NCBI RefSeq assembly: GCF_030063445.1
Contig: NZ_JASITD010000009.1
Span: 118,756-182,755 of the forward strand
Length of the DNA: 64,000 nt
DNA from: Hymenobacter sp. H14-R3
GTDB taxonomy: Bacteria > Bacteroidota > Bacteroidia > Cytophagales > Hymenobacteraceae
Direction of reading: 5' to 3'
The position numbers and the translations under genes were made by a program. Positions 8,912 to 16,436 of this stretch are shown here, piece by piece. Below the pieces are notes generated by a model. It ran no database searches. It had not been told where the DNA came from and was given only the letters and a program-made list of their open reading frames with translations. How positions within the stretch are numbered: the stretch's first letter is position 1; every line of letters begins with the position of its first letter.

Positions 8912-9391
8912 ATGAAAGCTTTCTTGCTTACTTTCAGCGCCTTAGCGCTGCTAACCACCCCCGCGGCCGCGCAGCTGGCCACCACTGCCAAGCGCCCAGC
9001 CGTGGTAGCCAGCAGCACCCCCACCGCCGACGAGCAGCTGTTTACCGGCCTCGTTGAGCAGCTGGGCACCGCTATTCAAAAGCACGACATGGCGGCCATG
9101 GCCGGTTACATGGCCCCCGAATACGTGCACTACAACCCCAGCAACAGCAGCGGCAACCGCACCGAAGAGCTGGCTTACCTCGATAAATGGGGCCCCACTA
9201 CCGTGAAGCTGGTAGGCCCCGTGAAGGTGAACCGCTACGGCAACGCGGCCGTGACGGTATCGACCAGCAACTTTAGCGGCGTGGAAAACGGCAAGGCCTT
9301 CAGCAACACCATGCAGATGATGATAGCCTGGGTGCTGCGCGATGGCAAGTGGCAGATGGCCGTGGTGCAGTCGAAAATGCTGCCCGCTTAA
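8912..9391 (+). CDS. Exported SnoaL/DUF4440-like (NTF2 fold) protein
   Basis: 159 residues from the ATG at 8912 (MKAFLLTFSALALLTTPAAAQ), with a clear signal peptide cleaved after AAA or AQ. The mature part, EQLFTGLVEQLGTAIQKHDMAAMAGYMAPEYVHYNPS, then VKVNRYGNAAVTVSTSNFSG and MMIAWVLRDGKWQMAVVQSKM, matches the cone-shaped NTF2-like fold of DUF4440/SnoaL proteins. These bind small ligands or act as simple isomerases or hydrolases. No catalytic residue can be assigned. It is periplasmic by its signal. An open frame upstream to 8756 is antisense to helD and is not part of the gene. An inverted repeat 10 bases after its stop may end its transcript. Confidence 0.8.
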   Translation: MKAFLLTFSALALLTTPAAAQLATTAKRPAVVASSTPTADEQLFTGLVEQLGTAIQKHDMAAMAGYMAPEYVHYNPSNSSGNRTEELAYLDKWGPTTVKLVGPVKVNRYGNAAVTVSTSNFSGVENGKAFSNTMQMMIAWVLRDGKWQMAVVQSKMLPA

Positions 9392-9400
9392 CCAGGCTCT

Positions 9401-9437
9401 TTGACACACAGTATGTAGATAAAATACTGTGCGTCAA
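9401..9437. repeat. 14-bp inverted repeat between the NTF2-like gene and the S9 remnant
   Basis: TTGACACACAGTAT (9401-9414) is mirrored by ATACTGTGCGTCAA (9424-9437) with one mismatch and a 9-base spacer. It is 29 bases before the pseudogene start. It lacks a T-run, so it is more like an operator or mRNA hairpin than a classical terminator. Confidence 0.6.
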
Positions 9438-9465
9438 TATTTTACCTACCTACTCGCTCTACCTT

Positions 9466-10003
9466 ATGAAAACTACTTGGTTGACACTGCTGGCCCTGGC
9501 GGGGCCGGCAACCGCGTGCCCCGCGCAGGCCCAGGGCGTGCCGGCCACGCCAGTGCGGCCCGTTACGGACACCTATTTTGGCCGGCCCGTGGTGGATAAC
9601 TACCGCTGGCTGGCAGACACCAAAATCCCCGGAACGCTGGCCTGGCTCAAGGCCCCGTCAACGCCTCGAGTTTGGCACCGTGAAGGGCTCGGCCCAATGC
9701 GCCGGCCTCTACGAAATGGACGCCTTCCAGCACGTGCGGGCGGGCACCAACTACCCGGCCGTGCTCTGCGTAGGCGGCATGAACGACCCGCGCTTGATTG
9801 TGTGGCCGCCCGGCAAGTTTGCCGCCGCGCTGCAAGCCGCCAGCACCTCGGGCAAGCCCGTGCTGCTGCAAGCCAACTACGGCAACGGCCACTTTACCGA
9901 AGACAAGCAGGTGGCTTTCCGCAACTTCGCCACCATGTACGCCTTCGCCCTGTGGCAAGCCGGACACCCTGATTTTCAGCCCGCTACGCAAGCCATGAAA
10001 TAG
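9466..10003 (+). pseudogene. Remnant of an S9 family prolyl oligopeptidase, large internal deletion
   Basis: From the ATG at 9466 the frame gives a signal peptide (MKTTWLTLLALAGPATACPAQA) and then TDTYFGRPVVDNYRWLAD, the opening of prolyl oligopeptidases. At about 9660 the frame breaks and a second frame, 9578-10003, carries their C-terminal end: FGTVKGSAQCAGLYEMDAFQHV, YPAVLCVGGMNDPR, KFAAALQAA, GNGHFTE and MYAFALWQAGHPDF. A complete enzyme has roughly 700 residues; about 500, including the propeller and the catalytic serine region, are missing. The Asp (NDPR) and His (NGH) neighbourhoods survive. The joint plus frameshift shows a deletion, so the gene is dead as a peptidase. Confidence 0.85.
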
Positions 10004-10042
10004 GGCTTACCGGTCCTGCTGCCGGGCGGAGTTCCAGCCGGC

Positions 10043-10678
10043 TCAGGGCTGCGCCAACTGCTCGCCGGCCCGCACGGCCACCGTGAGGCGGTTGTCGGCG
10101 GGCGGCTTGGGGCAGCTATACTCGTGGTTATAAGCGCAAAAAGGGCTGTAGGCTGTGTTAAAATCGAGGGTGATTTCGGTGGCATCGGGCGCGGGCAGCG
10201 GCAGGTCGATATAGCGGCCGCCGGCGTAGGTCTGCTGGCCGTTGGTGGGGTCGGTGAAGGGCAGAAACAGCTCGTTCGTGCTGCCCTGCTTTTGCAGCAG
10301 CACCAGCTTTTGGACCTGGCCGCCCAGCTCAAACTCGGCGGTGCCCCAGCGCACGTAGGCATCGGCCGAGCCGCGGGTGAGGGCCAGCGGCAGCGGGGCC
10401 AGCACGGCCGCCCGCGCCAGGCGCGCCACCACGCGGTAGGCGGCATCGGGCCCGTAGTAGCGCAGCCCCGCAAACGCCGCCCGCTGCCCCGCCAGAATGG
10501 GCGAGGTATCGGCCGTGCGAAAAGCGGCGTCCTTCTGCTGCCGCGCCTGGCGCACCTGGGCCAGATAGGCCGGGTCGGGGGCGCTGGCGGGTTGGGCCGC
10601 GGGCTGGGTATCTGACCAACTATAGAAGAGCAGGGCCAACACCGCCAGCAAGCCCAAAGGCAACAAAATTTTACGCAT
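10043..10678 (-). CDS. DUF1684 family protein, membrane-anchored or exported
   Basis: 211 residues from the ATG at 10678 (MRKILLPLGLLAVLALLFYSW), with one N-terminal hydrophobic segment, then a charged AYLAQVRQARQQKDAAFRT helix. The C-terminal half carries the DUF1684 signature: ELFLPFTDPTNGQQTYAGGRYID, ITLDFNTAYSPFCAYN, YSCPKPPADNRLTVAVRAGE. DUF1684 proteins are of unknown function and are often secreted. The two conserved cysteines, in FCAYN and YSCP, may pair. A 41-base repeat copy starts 9 bases upstream of the start codon, so the 5' region of its mRNA probably comes from that repeat. Confidence 0.85.
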   Translation of the reverse strand: MRKILLPLGLLAVLALLFYSWSDTQPAAQPASAPDPAYLAQVRQARQQKDAAFRTADTSPILAGQRAAFAGLRYYGPDAAYRVVARLARAAVLAPLPLALTRGSADAYVRWGTAEFELGGQVQKLVLLQKQGSTNELFLPFTDPTNGQQTYAGGRYIDLPLPAPDATEITLDFNTAYSPFCAYNHEYSCPKPPADNRLTVAVRAGEQLAQP

Positions 10679-10686
10679 AGTGCAAT

Positions 10687-10866
10687 GTAGCGTAAGCTTC
10701 AGCTTGCGAGCGAGCGCCAGCGAGCAGGCATAACCGCGCCGATTGGCAGTAATGTAGCGTAAGCTTCAGCTTGCGAGCGAGCGCCAGCGAGCAGGCATAA
10801 CTGCGCCAACCGGCCCAACCGCAAGCTGCTCGCTGGCGCTCGCTCGCAAGCTAAAGCTTACGCTAC
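10687..10866. repeat. Three copies of a 41-bp repeat, two direct and one inverted (family C)
   Basis: Copies at 10687-10727 and 10754-10794 are direct repeats. The copy at 10826-10866 is inverted with one or two changes, so the last two can fold into a long hairpin. Each begins GTAGCGTAAGCTT and contains the palindromic AGCGCCAGCGAGC-type core. The inverted copy runs into the radC gene and provides its TAG stop codon. Shorter relatives of the GTAAGCTTTAGCTTGC core occur at 45214-45277 and 58231-58254. Confidence 0.9.
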
Positions 10867-11618
10867 AGCATACCCTCGTCGGCGAAGCTGTAGTAGCCAT
10901 TGTCGGTATAAATGAGGTGGTCGAGGATGGGCAGGTCGAGAAAATTACCGGCTTCCTTGAGCTTTTTGGTGAGGGAGATATCGGCGCCGCTGGGCTGGCG
11001 GTTGCCGCTGGGGTGGTTGTGCACCAGAATAATGCTACTGGCCAGGTTTTCGAGGGCGTGCTTGAAAATGAGCTTGGGGTCGGCCACGGTGCCGGCCACG
11101 CCGCCGCTGCTGATTTTTTCCTGCCGCATCACCACGTTGGCCCGGTTGAGCAAAATCACCCAAAACTCCTCGTGGGGAAGGTCTTGCAGCGCCGGCCGCA
11201 CCAGCTGGTAAATATCGCGCGAGCTGGCGATGGTGGTGCGCCGGCCCGCGCCCTGCTCCTTGCGGCGGCGGCCCAGCTCCAGGGCCGCCACCACGGCAAT
11301 GGCCTTGGCCGGCCCCACGCCGGGGTGGCGACACAATTGCTTGATGCTGAGGCGCGCCAGCTCATTGAGGTCATTATCAACGGCTTGCAGCATCAGCATG
11401 CCCACATCGACGGCCGTGAGCTTGGTGGTGCCCGAGCCCAGCAGAATGGCAATCAGCTCGGCGTCGGAGAGGGCGGCGCGGCCCTTCTGCACCATTTTTT
11501 CGCGGGGGCGGTCTTCCTCGGCCCAGCTTTTGATGCCGAAGCTGGCGGGCGGGGTGTAGGGCGCGGCGGCGGGCAAGTCGTCGTCGTTATCGGGGGGCAG
11601 CGGGGCAGCAGAAAGCAT
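10863..11618 (-). CDS. radC: RadC family (UPF0758) JAB1/MPN domain protein
   Basis: 251 residues from the ATG at 11618. The N-terminal helix-hairpin-helix part reads PREKMVQKGRAALSDAELIAILLGSG and LCRHPGVGPAKAIAVVAALELGRR. The C-terminal JAMM metalloprotease-like domain has the metal motif in LVHNHPSGNRQPSGAD near residue 200, plus an upstream glutamate in HEEFWVILLNRAN. RadC proteins were linked to DNA repair, but their real role is unsettled. The length is somewhat above the usual 220-230 because of a Pro/Asp-rich N-terminal tail. The stop codon lies inside a dispersed repeat copy. It is divergent from the metallophosphoesterase gene. Confidence 0.9.
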   Translation of the reverse strand: MLSAAPLPPDNDDDLPAAAPYTPPASFGIKSWAEEDRPREKMVQKGRAALSDAELIAILLGSGTTKLTAVDVGMLMLQAVDNDLNELARLSIKQLCRHPGVGPAKAIAVVAALELGRRRKEQGAGRRTTIASSRDIYQLVRPALQDLPHEEFWVILLNRANVVMRQEKISSGGVAGTVADPKLIFKHALENLASSIILVHNHPSGNRQPSGADISLTKKLKEAGNFLDLPILDHLIYTDNGYYSFADEGML

Positions 11619-11732
11619 TAGGGGGCTGAATTATAGCGGCAATGTAAAATAAAACCGTCGGCTGCCCGTCAGCCCGGCCGGCCGCCGCGCCTCGCCAAAC
11701 CTAAAGCGAGGGCCGGCCGTTTGGCTTTTCGT

Positions 11733-12980
11733 ATGCAGAACCGACTTGTTTTCTGGGCAATATTCTTGCTGATAATCGCGGCCGAGGCCTACGGCTTCGT
11801 GGCCGTGCGCACGGCCCTCAACCTCACTTCGCTAGCCGCCCGGCGCGGCTTTGCGCTCAGCTACTGGGCCCTCACGCTGGGGCTGTGGGCGCTGTGCTTC
11901 TGGGCGGCCGCTACCCGCCACGATGGCGCCATCGAGCTCAAGAGCTACCTGCTGGGCGTGCCGCTGGTGCTGCTGGCTGCCAAGCTGATAGTCGTTTTTC
12001 CGATGCTATTCGAAGACCTGACCCGGCTGGCGCGCTGGGCGGCGCGGGGCTTTGCCAGCGATGCGGCGGCCGGGCCGGGGGCCACGCCGCTCACGCGCAG
12101 CCAGTTTATCAGCCGGCTGGCGCTGGGGCTGGGCGCGGTGCCACTACTGGCGCTCATCTGGGGCATGGTGAAGGGGAAAACCGACTACCAGGTGCGCCGC
12201 GTAGTACTGCGCTACCCCAATTTGCCGGCCTCGTTCGATGGGTTTAAAATTCTGCAAATCTCTGACTTGCACACGGGCTCCTTCAACGGCAACACCGAGC
12301 CCATGCGCCGCGCCGTGGCCATTATCAATGCCCAGAAAGCCGACCTCATCGTGATGACCGGCGACCTCGTGAACGACCGCGCCCCCGAAGTGGAGCCGCA
12401 CATCGAGGCGCTGGCGGGCATCGTATCGGAGCTGCCCATTTTCTCCATCCTCGGCAACCACGACTACGGCGACTACGTGCAGTGGCCCAGCCCGGAGGCC
12501 AAGCGCGAAAACCTGCAACGCCTGGCCCGCAACCACGCCAAAATAGGCTGGCGGCTGCTGCTCGATGAAAGCCACACCATCCGGCGCGGCACCGACGAGC
12601 TGGCCGTGCTGGGCGTGCAAAACTGGAGCGCCCACCGCAACTTTCCCAAGCACGGCAACCTGGCCCGGGCCCACGCCGCCAGCGGCCAAGCCCCGTTCAA
12701 GCTGCTACTCTCGCACGACCCTTCGCACTGGGAAGCGCAGGTGCTTGATTACCAAGATGTTGACCTTACACTCAGTGGCCACACCCACGGCATGCAATTC
12801 GGCGTGAACCTGCCGGGCCTCAAGTGGAGCCCCGTGCAGTACTCCTACCCGCAGTGGGCCGGCCTGTATGAGCAAGGTCGCCAAAAGCTGTACGTGAACG
12901 TGGGCCTGGGCTACCTCGGCTTCCCCGGCCGGGTGGGCTTTTTGCCCGAGATAACGCTGCTGGAGCTGCGCCGGGCGTAG
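11733..12980 (+). CDS. Membrane-anchored metallophosphoesterase (YkuE/YaeI-like)
   Basis: 415 residues from the ATG at 11733. A TTG at 11721 in the same frame is less likely. Three to four hydrophobic helices occupy about residues 5-140 (LVFWAIFLLIIAAEAYGFVAV at the start). The calcineurin-like domain follows with all metal motifs: LQISDLHTGSF, VMTGDLVND, ILGNHDYGD, LLLSHDPSH and LTLSGHTHGMQFG. Relatives are often phosphodiesterases, some acting on UDP-diacylglucosamine or lipids. The membrane part suggests work at the inner membrane, but the substrate cannot be read. A strong terminator lies about 140 bases downstream. Confidence 0.88.
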   Translation: MQNRLVFWAIFLLIIAAEAYGFVAVRTALNLTSLAARRGFALSYWALTLGLWALCFWAAATRHDGAIELKSYLLGVPLVLLAAKLIVVFPMLFEDLTRLARWAARGFASDAAAGPGATPLTRSQFISRLALGLGAVPLLALIWGMVKGKTDYQVRRVVLRYPNLPASFDGFKILQISDLHTGSFNGNTEPMRRAVAIINAQKADLIVMTGDLVNDRAPEVEPHIEALAGIVSELPIFSILGNHDYGDYVQWPSPEAKRENLQRLARNHAKIGWRLLLDESHTIRRGTDELAVLGVQNWSAHRNFPKHGNLARAHAASGQAPFKLLLSHDPSHWEAQVLDYQDVDLTLSGHTHGMQFGVNLPGLKWSPVQYSYPQWAGLYEQGRQKLYVNVGLGYLGFPGRVGFLPEITLLELRRA

Positions 12981-13120
12981 GCCGGGCGGGGCGCGGGCAA
13001 AACAAGGCGGGCCCAGCCCCCAAACCACCGCTCACCAAGGGCCCGGGCCAGCGCAGGGCGCCGCCGGCAGCAGGGCCGCCCGCCCGCCCACCAGGCGGCA
13101 AAAACTCGCCGTTAGTCTGC

Positions 13121-13156
13121 AAAAAACCCGCGTCTGCAACGGCGCGGGTTTTTTTT
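13121..13156 (+). terminator. Rho-independent terminator
   Basis: The stem AACCCGCG/CGCGGGTT encloses a 10-base loop and is followed by a run of eight T. It ends the metallophosphoesterase transcript. The A-run on the other side would also allow use from the minus strand. Confidence 0.85.
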
Positions 13157-13202
13157 GCCTCATTTGGTGGCAGCTTTGTAGGGAAGTTGCGTTAAATGAG
13201 TT

Positions 13203-13901
13203 GTGTTTTTACCGGTAGCCCCTTTGTTTTTTAAACGCATTCTGCTGTTTGTCAGCCTCTTATTCCTGTTTGCCCTGGCGACTACGCGGGCGTGGGCGCA
13301 GGCCGGCAGCCCCTCGCCCACGGTGCGGGTGAGCGGCACGGTTTCGGCGGCGGCGAGCAAGCAGGGCATTGCAGGGGCTACGGTACTGGTAGAGCGCACG
13401 CGCCGCGGGGTGGCGGCGGGGGTTGAAGGCGATTTTTTCATCATCGCCCTGCCCACCGACACGCTGCTCTTCCGGGCGGTGGGCTACAAGCCGCACCGCG
13501 TGGTGCTGGGCGGCACCACGCTCTCGCAGCTGGTGGTGCAGGTGAAGCTCGACCGCGATTCGGTGCAGCTGGGCGAGGTGCGCGTCACGGCCGACCGGCC
13601 CGACCGCGCGGCCATCAACCGGGCGCTGCGCAACATGAAACGCCCCGTGCAGCCGGTAGCCAAAATCCCCAAGAAAGGCCCCAAGCCCAAACCCCTCTTC
13701 GCCGTGGACTCCACCGCCCCCAAGGCTGAGGCCCCCACCATCAGCGGCTCCAATGTGGACTGGCTCTACGACCAGTTTTCGCGCCAGGGCAAGGAGCGCC
13801 GCAAAGTGCAGGAGCTGGAAGCCCGCGATGCCGCCGAAAAAGCCCGGCAAAAACGCGCCGAGTACAACAAGGCCTTCCGCGACAACCGCGGCTATGAGTA
13901 G
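13203..13901 (+). CDS. Exported CarboxypepD_reg-like domain protein
   Basis: 232 residues if started at the GTG at 13203; no ATG occurs before the signal peptide, whose core is ILLFVSLLFLFALATTRAWAQ. Residues 40-125 form a carboxypeptidase regulatory-like beta-sandwich: TVRVSGTVSAAASKQGIAGATV, then LPTDTLLFRAVGYKPHRVVLGG, then VQVKLDRDSVQLGEVRVTADRP. This domain normally opens TonB-dependent receptors, but here it is followed only by a basic linker rich in Lys and Pro and a charged C-terminal helix (KERRKVQELEARDAAEKARQ). It is a stand-alone periplasmic or outer-membrane-associated protein. The start codon is uncertain. Confidence 0.75.
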   Translation: MFLPVAPLFFKRILLFVSLLFLFALATTRAWAQAGSPSPTVRVSGTVSAAASKQGIAGATVLVERTRRGVAAGVEGDFFIIALPTDTLLFRAVGYKPHRVVLGGTTLSQLVVQVKLDRDSVQLGEVRVTADRPDRAAINRALRNMKRPVQPVAKIPKKGPKPKPLFAVDSTAPKAEAPTISGSNVDWLYDQFSRQGKERRKVQELEARDAAEKARQKRAEYNKAFRDNRGYE

Positions 13902-13940
13902 GCTTTGTTTGGATAATGGGGTGATGGGTGATGAGTAAAA

Positions 13941-14052
13941 GAGCGTCGTGCTGAACGCAGGGAATCATCTCGTGCGGGACAGTAATCAAACCCGTTGAAC
14001 AGTTGAGTTAGCACCCCACGCGAAATGCTTTCCTGCGTTCAGCACGACGCTC
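13941..14052. repeat. Inverted repeat with 21-bp perfect arms (family B)
   Basis: The arm at 13941-13961 (GAGCGTCGTGCTGAACGCAGG) is perfectly complementary to 14032-14052, enclosing about 70 bases. A related unit, CTGCGTTCAGCATGACGTTC, occurs near 47395 and 47459. It lies in the 248-base gap between the CarboxypepD_reg-like gene and uvsE and holds no gene. Confidence 0.9.
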
Positions 14053-14148
14053 CTTTTGCATATTTCTCCTTGCATTTTTGCTCATTGCGCCCTGTTAATT
14101 ATTCATTGCTGTAAACGCGCAGCCTCATTCCGGCGTAAGCATTAGGGA

Positions 14149-15138
14149 ATGAAAATTGGATATCCCTGCGTGAATGAAACGCTGCCGTGCAGTGCGGCCA
14201 GCACGTTTCGACTGGCCTCCTACTCGCCCGAGCGTCTGGAGGCGACGGTGGCCGCCAACCTGGCTTGCCTGCGGCAGATACTGGAGTGGAACGTGGCCCA
14301 CGGGCTACTATTTTTCCGCATTGGCTCGGACGTGGTGCCGTTTGGCTCGCACGAGGTCAATACGTTTCCGTGGCAGGAGCGCTTCGCGGCTGATTTTGAG
14401 GCTATTGGCGCGTACGTGCGGCAGCACGGGCTGCGCATCTCGTTTCACCCCGACCAGTTTGTGGTGCTCAACTCGCCCGACCCCGCCATTGTGCGTCGCA
14501 GCGTGGAGGAGCTGGTGTACCAAGGCGCAATGCTCGATTTGATGGGGCTCGACTCGACGGCTAAGTTGCAAATCCACGCCGGCGGAGCCTACGGCGACAA
14601 GCCCGCGGCCCTGGCCCGCTGGGCTGAAACCTTCCGCACGCTGGTGCCCGAAGCCGTGAAAACCCGCTTGGTGGTGGAGAACGACGACCGCCTCTACAGC
14701 CTGCGCGAGTGCCTGGGCCTGCACGAGGTAACGGGCGTGCCCATCCTGTTCGACAACTTCCACCACGAGTGCCTCAACCACGGCGAGCCCATGCGCGAGG
14801 CCCTGCGCCTGGCCGCCGCCACCTGGCACCCCACCCGCGACGGCGTGCTGATGATGGACTACAGTTCGCAGGCCCCCGACGAGCGCAAAGGCAAGCATAC
14901 CGACACCCTGATACCCGAATTATTCGAAAGCTTCCTCACCGACCTCGACGGGCTGGACGTGGATATGATGCTCGAAATCAAGGACAAGGAGGCCAGCGCC
15001 GTGCGCGCCGCCCAGCTGCTGCGCGGCCGCGGCCTGCTGCCGCCCATGCCGGCCGGCTACGCGCCCCCGGCATTTGAGCCCCGCCCAGCTAGCCCGGTCA
15101 CGCCGCCCAAAAAGCGCATTACCAAACCTAAAGCCTAA
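14149..15138 (+). CDS. uvsE: UV damage endonuclease UvsE/UvdE
   Basis: 329 residues from the ATG at 14149 (MKIGYPCVNETLPC). The whole length follows UvdE: LRQILEWNVAHGLLFFRIGSD, then VPFGSH, RISFHPDQFVVLNSP, KLQIHAGGAYGDK, RLVVENDDRLYSL, VPILFDNFHHECLNHGE, MMDYSSQ and DVDMMLEIKDKEASA. It is a TIM-barrel enzyme with metal-binding His, Glu and Asp residues (H of FHPDQ, H of IHAGG, E of VVENDD, H of FHHE, E of LEIKDK). It nicks DNA 5' of pyrimidine dimers and 6-4 photoproducts independently of UvrABC. The Pro/Lys-rich C-terminal tail after residue 300 is typical variation. It is transcribed alone or with the next small gene. Confidence 0.92.
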   Translation: MKIGYPCVNETLPCSAASTFRLASYSPERLEATVAANLACLRQILEWNVAHGLLFFRIGSDVVPFGSHEVNTFPWQERFAADFEAIGAYVRQHGLRISFHPDQFVVLNSPDPAIVRRSVEELVYQGAMLDLMGLDSTAKLQIHAGGAYGDKPAALARWAETFRTLVPEAVKTRLVVENDDRLYSLRECLGLHEVTGVPILFDNFHHECLNHGEPMREALRLAAATWHPTRDGVLMMDYSSQAPDERKGKHTDTLIPELFESFLTDLDGLDVDMMLEIKDKEASAVRAAQLLRGRGLLPPMPAGYAPPAFEPRPASPVTPPKKRITKPKA

Positions 15139-15180
15139 CCGGCTGCTTAGTTTTTCTTTTCTTACCCTTTCTTTTTTCCG

Positions 15181-15522
15181 ATGAATGACCTTCTGCACGC
15201 GACCCTCTCGGGGTTGCAAAACGGCCTGACCAGCCTGCCCCTTGGCTCGGCCATGGATAACACCGAAACCTGGCAGCAGCAGTTTCTGCAAAGCGGCCAG
15301 CCCGAGTTTCAGGACATTGCCCGCGAAATGGGCAACCTGCAATCGCTGCTTACCAGCGGCAGCCTGAGCGCTACGGCCATCGGCAACTCGCTGGCCATGC
15401 TGGGCGACCAAACCAGCCAGGCCAGCCAGCACGCCCCCGCCGATATCAAGGACGACCTGCTGAAGCTGGCCGACACCCTGCGCCGCCACGGCCACGAGCT
15501 GCTGGCCCACGCTGCCAAGTAA
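15181..15522 (+). CDS. Small hypothetical protein
   Basis: 113 residues from the ATG at 15181 (MNDLLHATLSGLQNGLTSLPL). It is acidic to neutral and all-helical in appearance, with the repeated segments WQQQFLQSGQPEFQDIAREMGNL, then SLSATAIGNSLAMLGDQTSQ, then IKDDLLKLADTLRRHGHELL. It is cytoplasmic and no family is recognised. It begins 42 bases after uvsE in the same direction and is followed by a strong terminator, so the two may be one transcript. A bundle-forming helper protein would fit the composition, but nothing in the sequence proves it. Confidence 0.65.
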   Translation: MNDLLHATLSGLQNGLTSLPLGSAMDNTETWQQQFLQSGQPEFQDIAREMGNLQSLLTSGSLSATAIGNSLAMLGDQTSQASQHAPADIKDDLLKLADTLRRHGHELLAHAAK

Positions 15523-15544
15523 GCGCCCCACCAAGCACCAACCT

Positions 15545-15583
15545 AAAAAGGCCGGCCTTCTTTAAGAGAAGGCCGGCCTTTTT
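15545..15583. terminator. Bidirectional Rho-independent terminator
   Basis: A long GC stem (AAGGCCGGCCTTCT pairing with AGAAGGCCGGCCTT) is flanked by A-run and T-run. It sits between the convergent small gene (+) and the secreted-protein gene at 15618 (-) and can serve both. Confidence 0.9.
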
Positions 15584-15617
15584 ACTAACTATTTATTATA
15601 CAATTAGTTAGCTAAGC

Positions 15618-16004
15618 TTACGGCTGCGGGCGGCGCTGGTTAACGTTGCTGGAGCTAGAGGCCCGCGTAGGTACTATATCGCTCGACTGTCGCCGGCGCT
15701 GCTGCGGAATGAGACCTTGCTCGCGCACGTCGGGCACCGCCGTGGGCGACTGCTCGGGCGTGGCCGCCACGGGCACCCGGCCGTCGGACATGCGGCTGGG
15801 CAGGGCATCGTAGCTGCTGGTGGTACGCTGCACCTGCGATGGCCCCTGGATGGTGCTCTGGTTAAGCGCCGGGTTGAGGGGCGGCACCGAGGTTTGGTTT
15901 TGGCTGCCGCCGCGCATGGGTGCGGTGGCATCGAAGGGCACCGTTTGGGCGTGCAGCGCGGTGGCCGATAACGCACTGACTACGAGTATAAGTAAGCGTT
16001 TCAT
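15618..16004 (-). CDS. Small secreted hypothetical protein, disordered
   Basis: 128 residues from the ATG at 16004 (MKRLLILVVSALSATALHAQ), with a signal peptide cleaved after HAQ. An in-frame ATG at 16031 is further from the hydrophobic core and less likely. The mature chain is low complexity, rich in Pro, Gln, Ser, Thr and Arg (NQTSVPPLNPALNQSTIQG, then RRRQSSDIVPTRASSSSN), with no predicted fold or motif. A TATCTTCG sequence, one base off the -7 box, lies only 3 bases before the ATG. Its neighbour at 16101 is another small exported low-complexity protein on the same strand, so the two may form a pair of envelope proteins. Confidence 0.65.
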   Translation of the reverse strand: MKRLLILVVSALSATALHAQTVPFDATAPMRGGSQNQTSVPPLNPALNQSTIQGPSQVQRTTSSYDALPSRMSDGRVPVAATPEQSPTAVPDVREQGLIPQQRRRQSSDIVPTRASSSSNVNQRRPQP

Positions 16005-16100
16005 GGCGAAGATAAAAATAAATGATGACAAGAAAAAAAGCTGGCCGCTCCCAGGGAACAGCCAGCTTTAAGCCTTACGATAGTGGTTGCCAAAAGGCTA

Positions 16101-16436
16101 CTACATCGTGGTTTTGTTCATCGTGCCATCGGCCGATTTGGTCTTCATTTTCGAACCCTTGTTCATGCGGCGGTTGCTGCGCATGGTACCTTTGTCGTTC
16201 ATGGTACCGGGGGTCATGGTACCGGGGGTCATGGTACCGTTATCCATCGTACCGGTGCTGGTACCGGGGGTCATGGTACCGTTATTCATGGTGCCGGGGG
16301 CCATGGTACCCGTAGCGGGGGTGGTCATGGTGCCGGTACCCGTGGTCGAAGGCGTGGTGGTAGGTACAGTCTGGGCCGAAGCAGCGGTAGCACAAAGGGC
16401 GAAGGCGGCGGCAAGGAAAAGGGAGGTGGCTTTCAT
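16101..16436 (-). CDS. Small secreted protein built of GTM repeats
   Basis: 111 residues from the ATG at 16436 (MKATSLFLAAAFALCATAASAQ), with a signal peptide ending ASAQ. Residues 30-85 are degenerate repeats of G-T-M plus two or three residues (TP, AP, NN, DN), for example GTMTPGTMTPGTMND. The tail is basic and Lys/Met rich (RRMNKGSKMKTKSADGTMNK). Methionine-rich exported repeats can bind copper or silver or act as oxidant sinks in known proteins, but that role here is only a guess. The coding DNA is a 15-base tandem array full of GGTACC. It may share its promoter region with nothing else: the gap upstream is about 390 bases. Confidence 0.65.
   Translation of the reverse strand: MKATSLFLAAAFALCATAASAQTVPTTTPSTTGTGTMTTPATGTMAPGTMNNGTMTPGTSTGTMDNGTMTPGTMTPGTMNDKGTMRSNRRMNKGSKMKTKSADGTMNKTTM
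16186..16345. repeat. Tandem GGTACC-containing 12-15 bp repeat inside the GTM gene
   Basis: The unit GGTACCGGGGGTCAT and variants recur about eight times. Three adjacent units around 16204-16240 are nearly identical. This is prone to slippage and would change repeat number in frame, since the units are multiples of three. Confidence 0.85.

Noticed and set aside
10687..10866. Possible CRISPR array at the repeated 41-mers.
   Set aside because: There are only three copies, one inverted, no regular spacers and no cas genes. It is a dispersed palindromic repeat.
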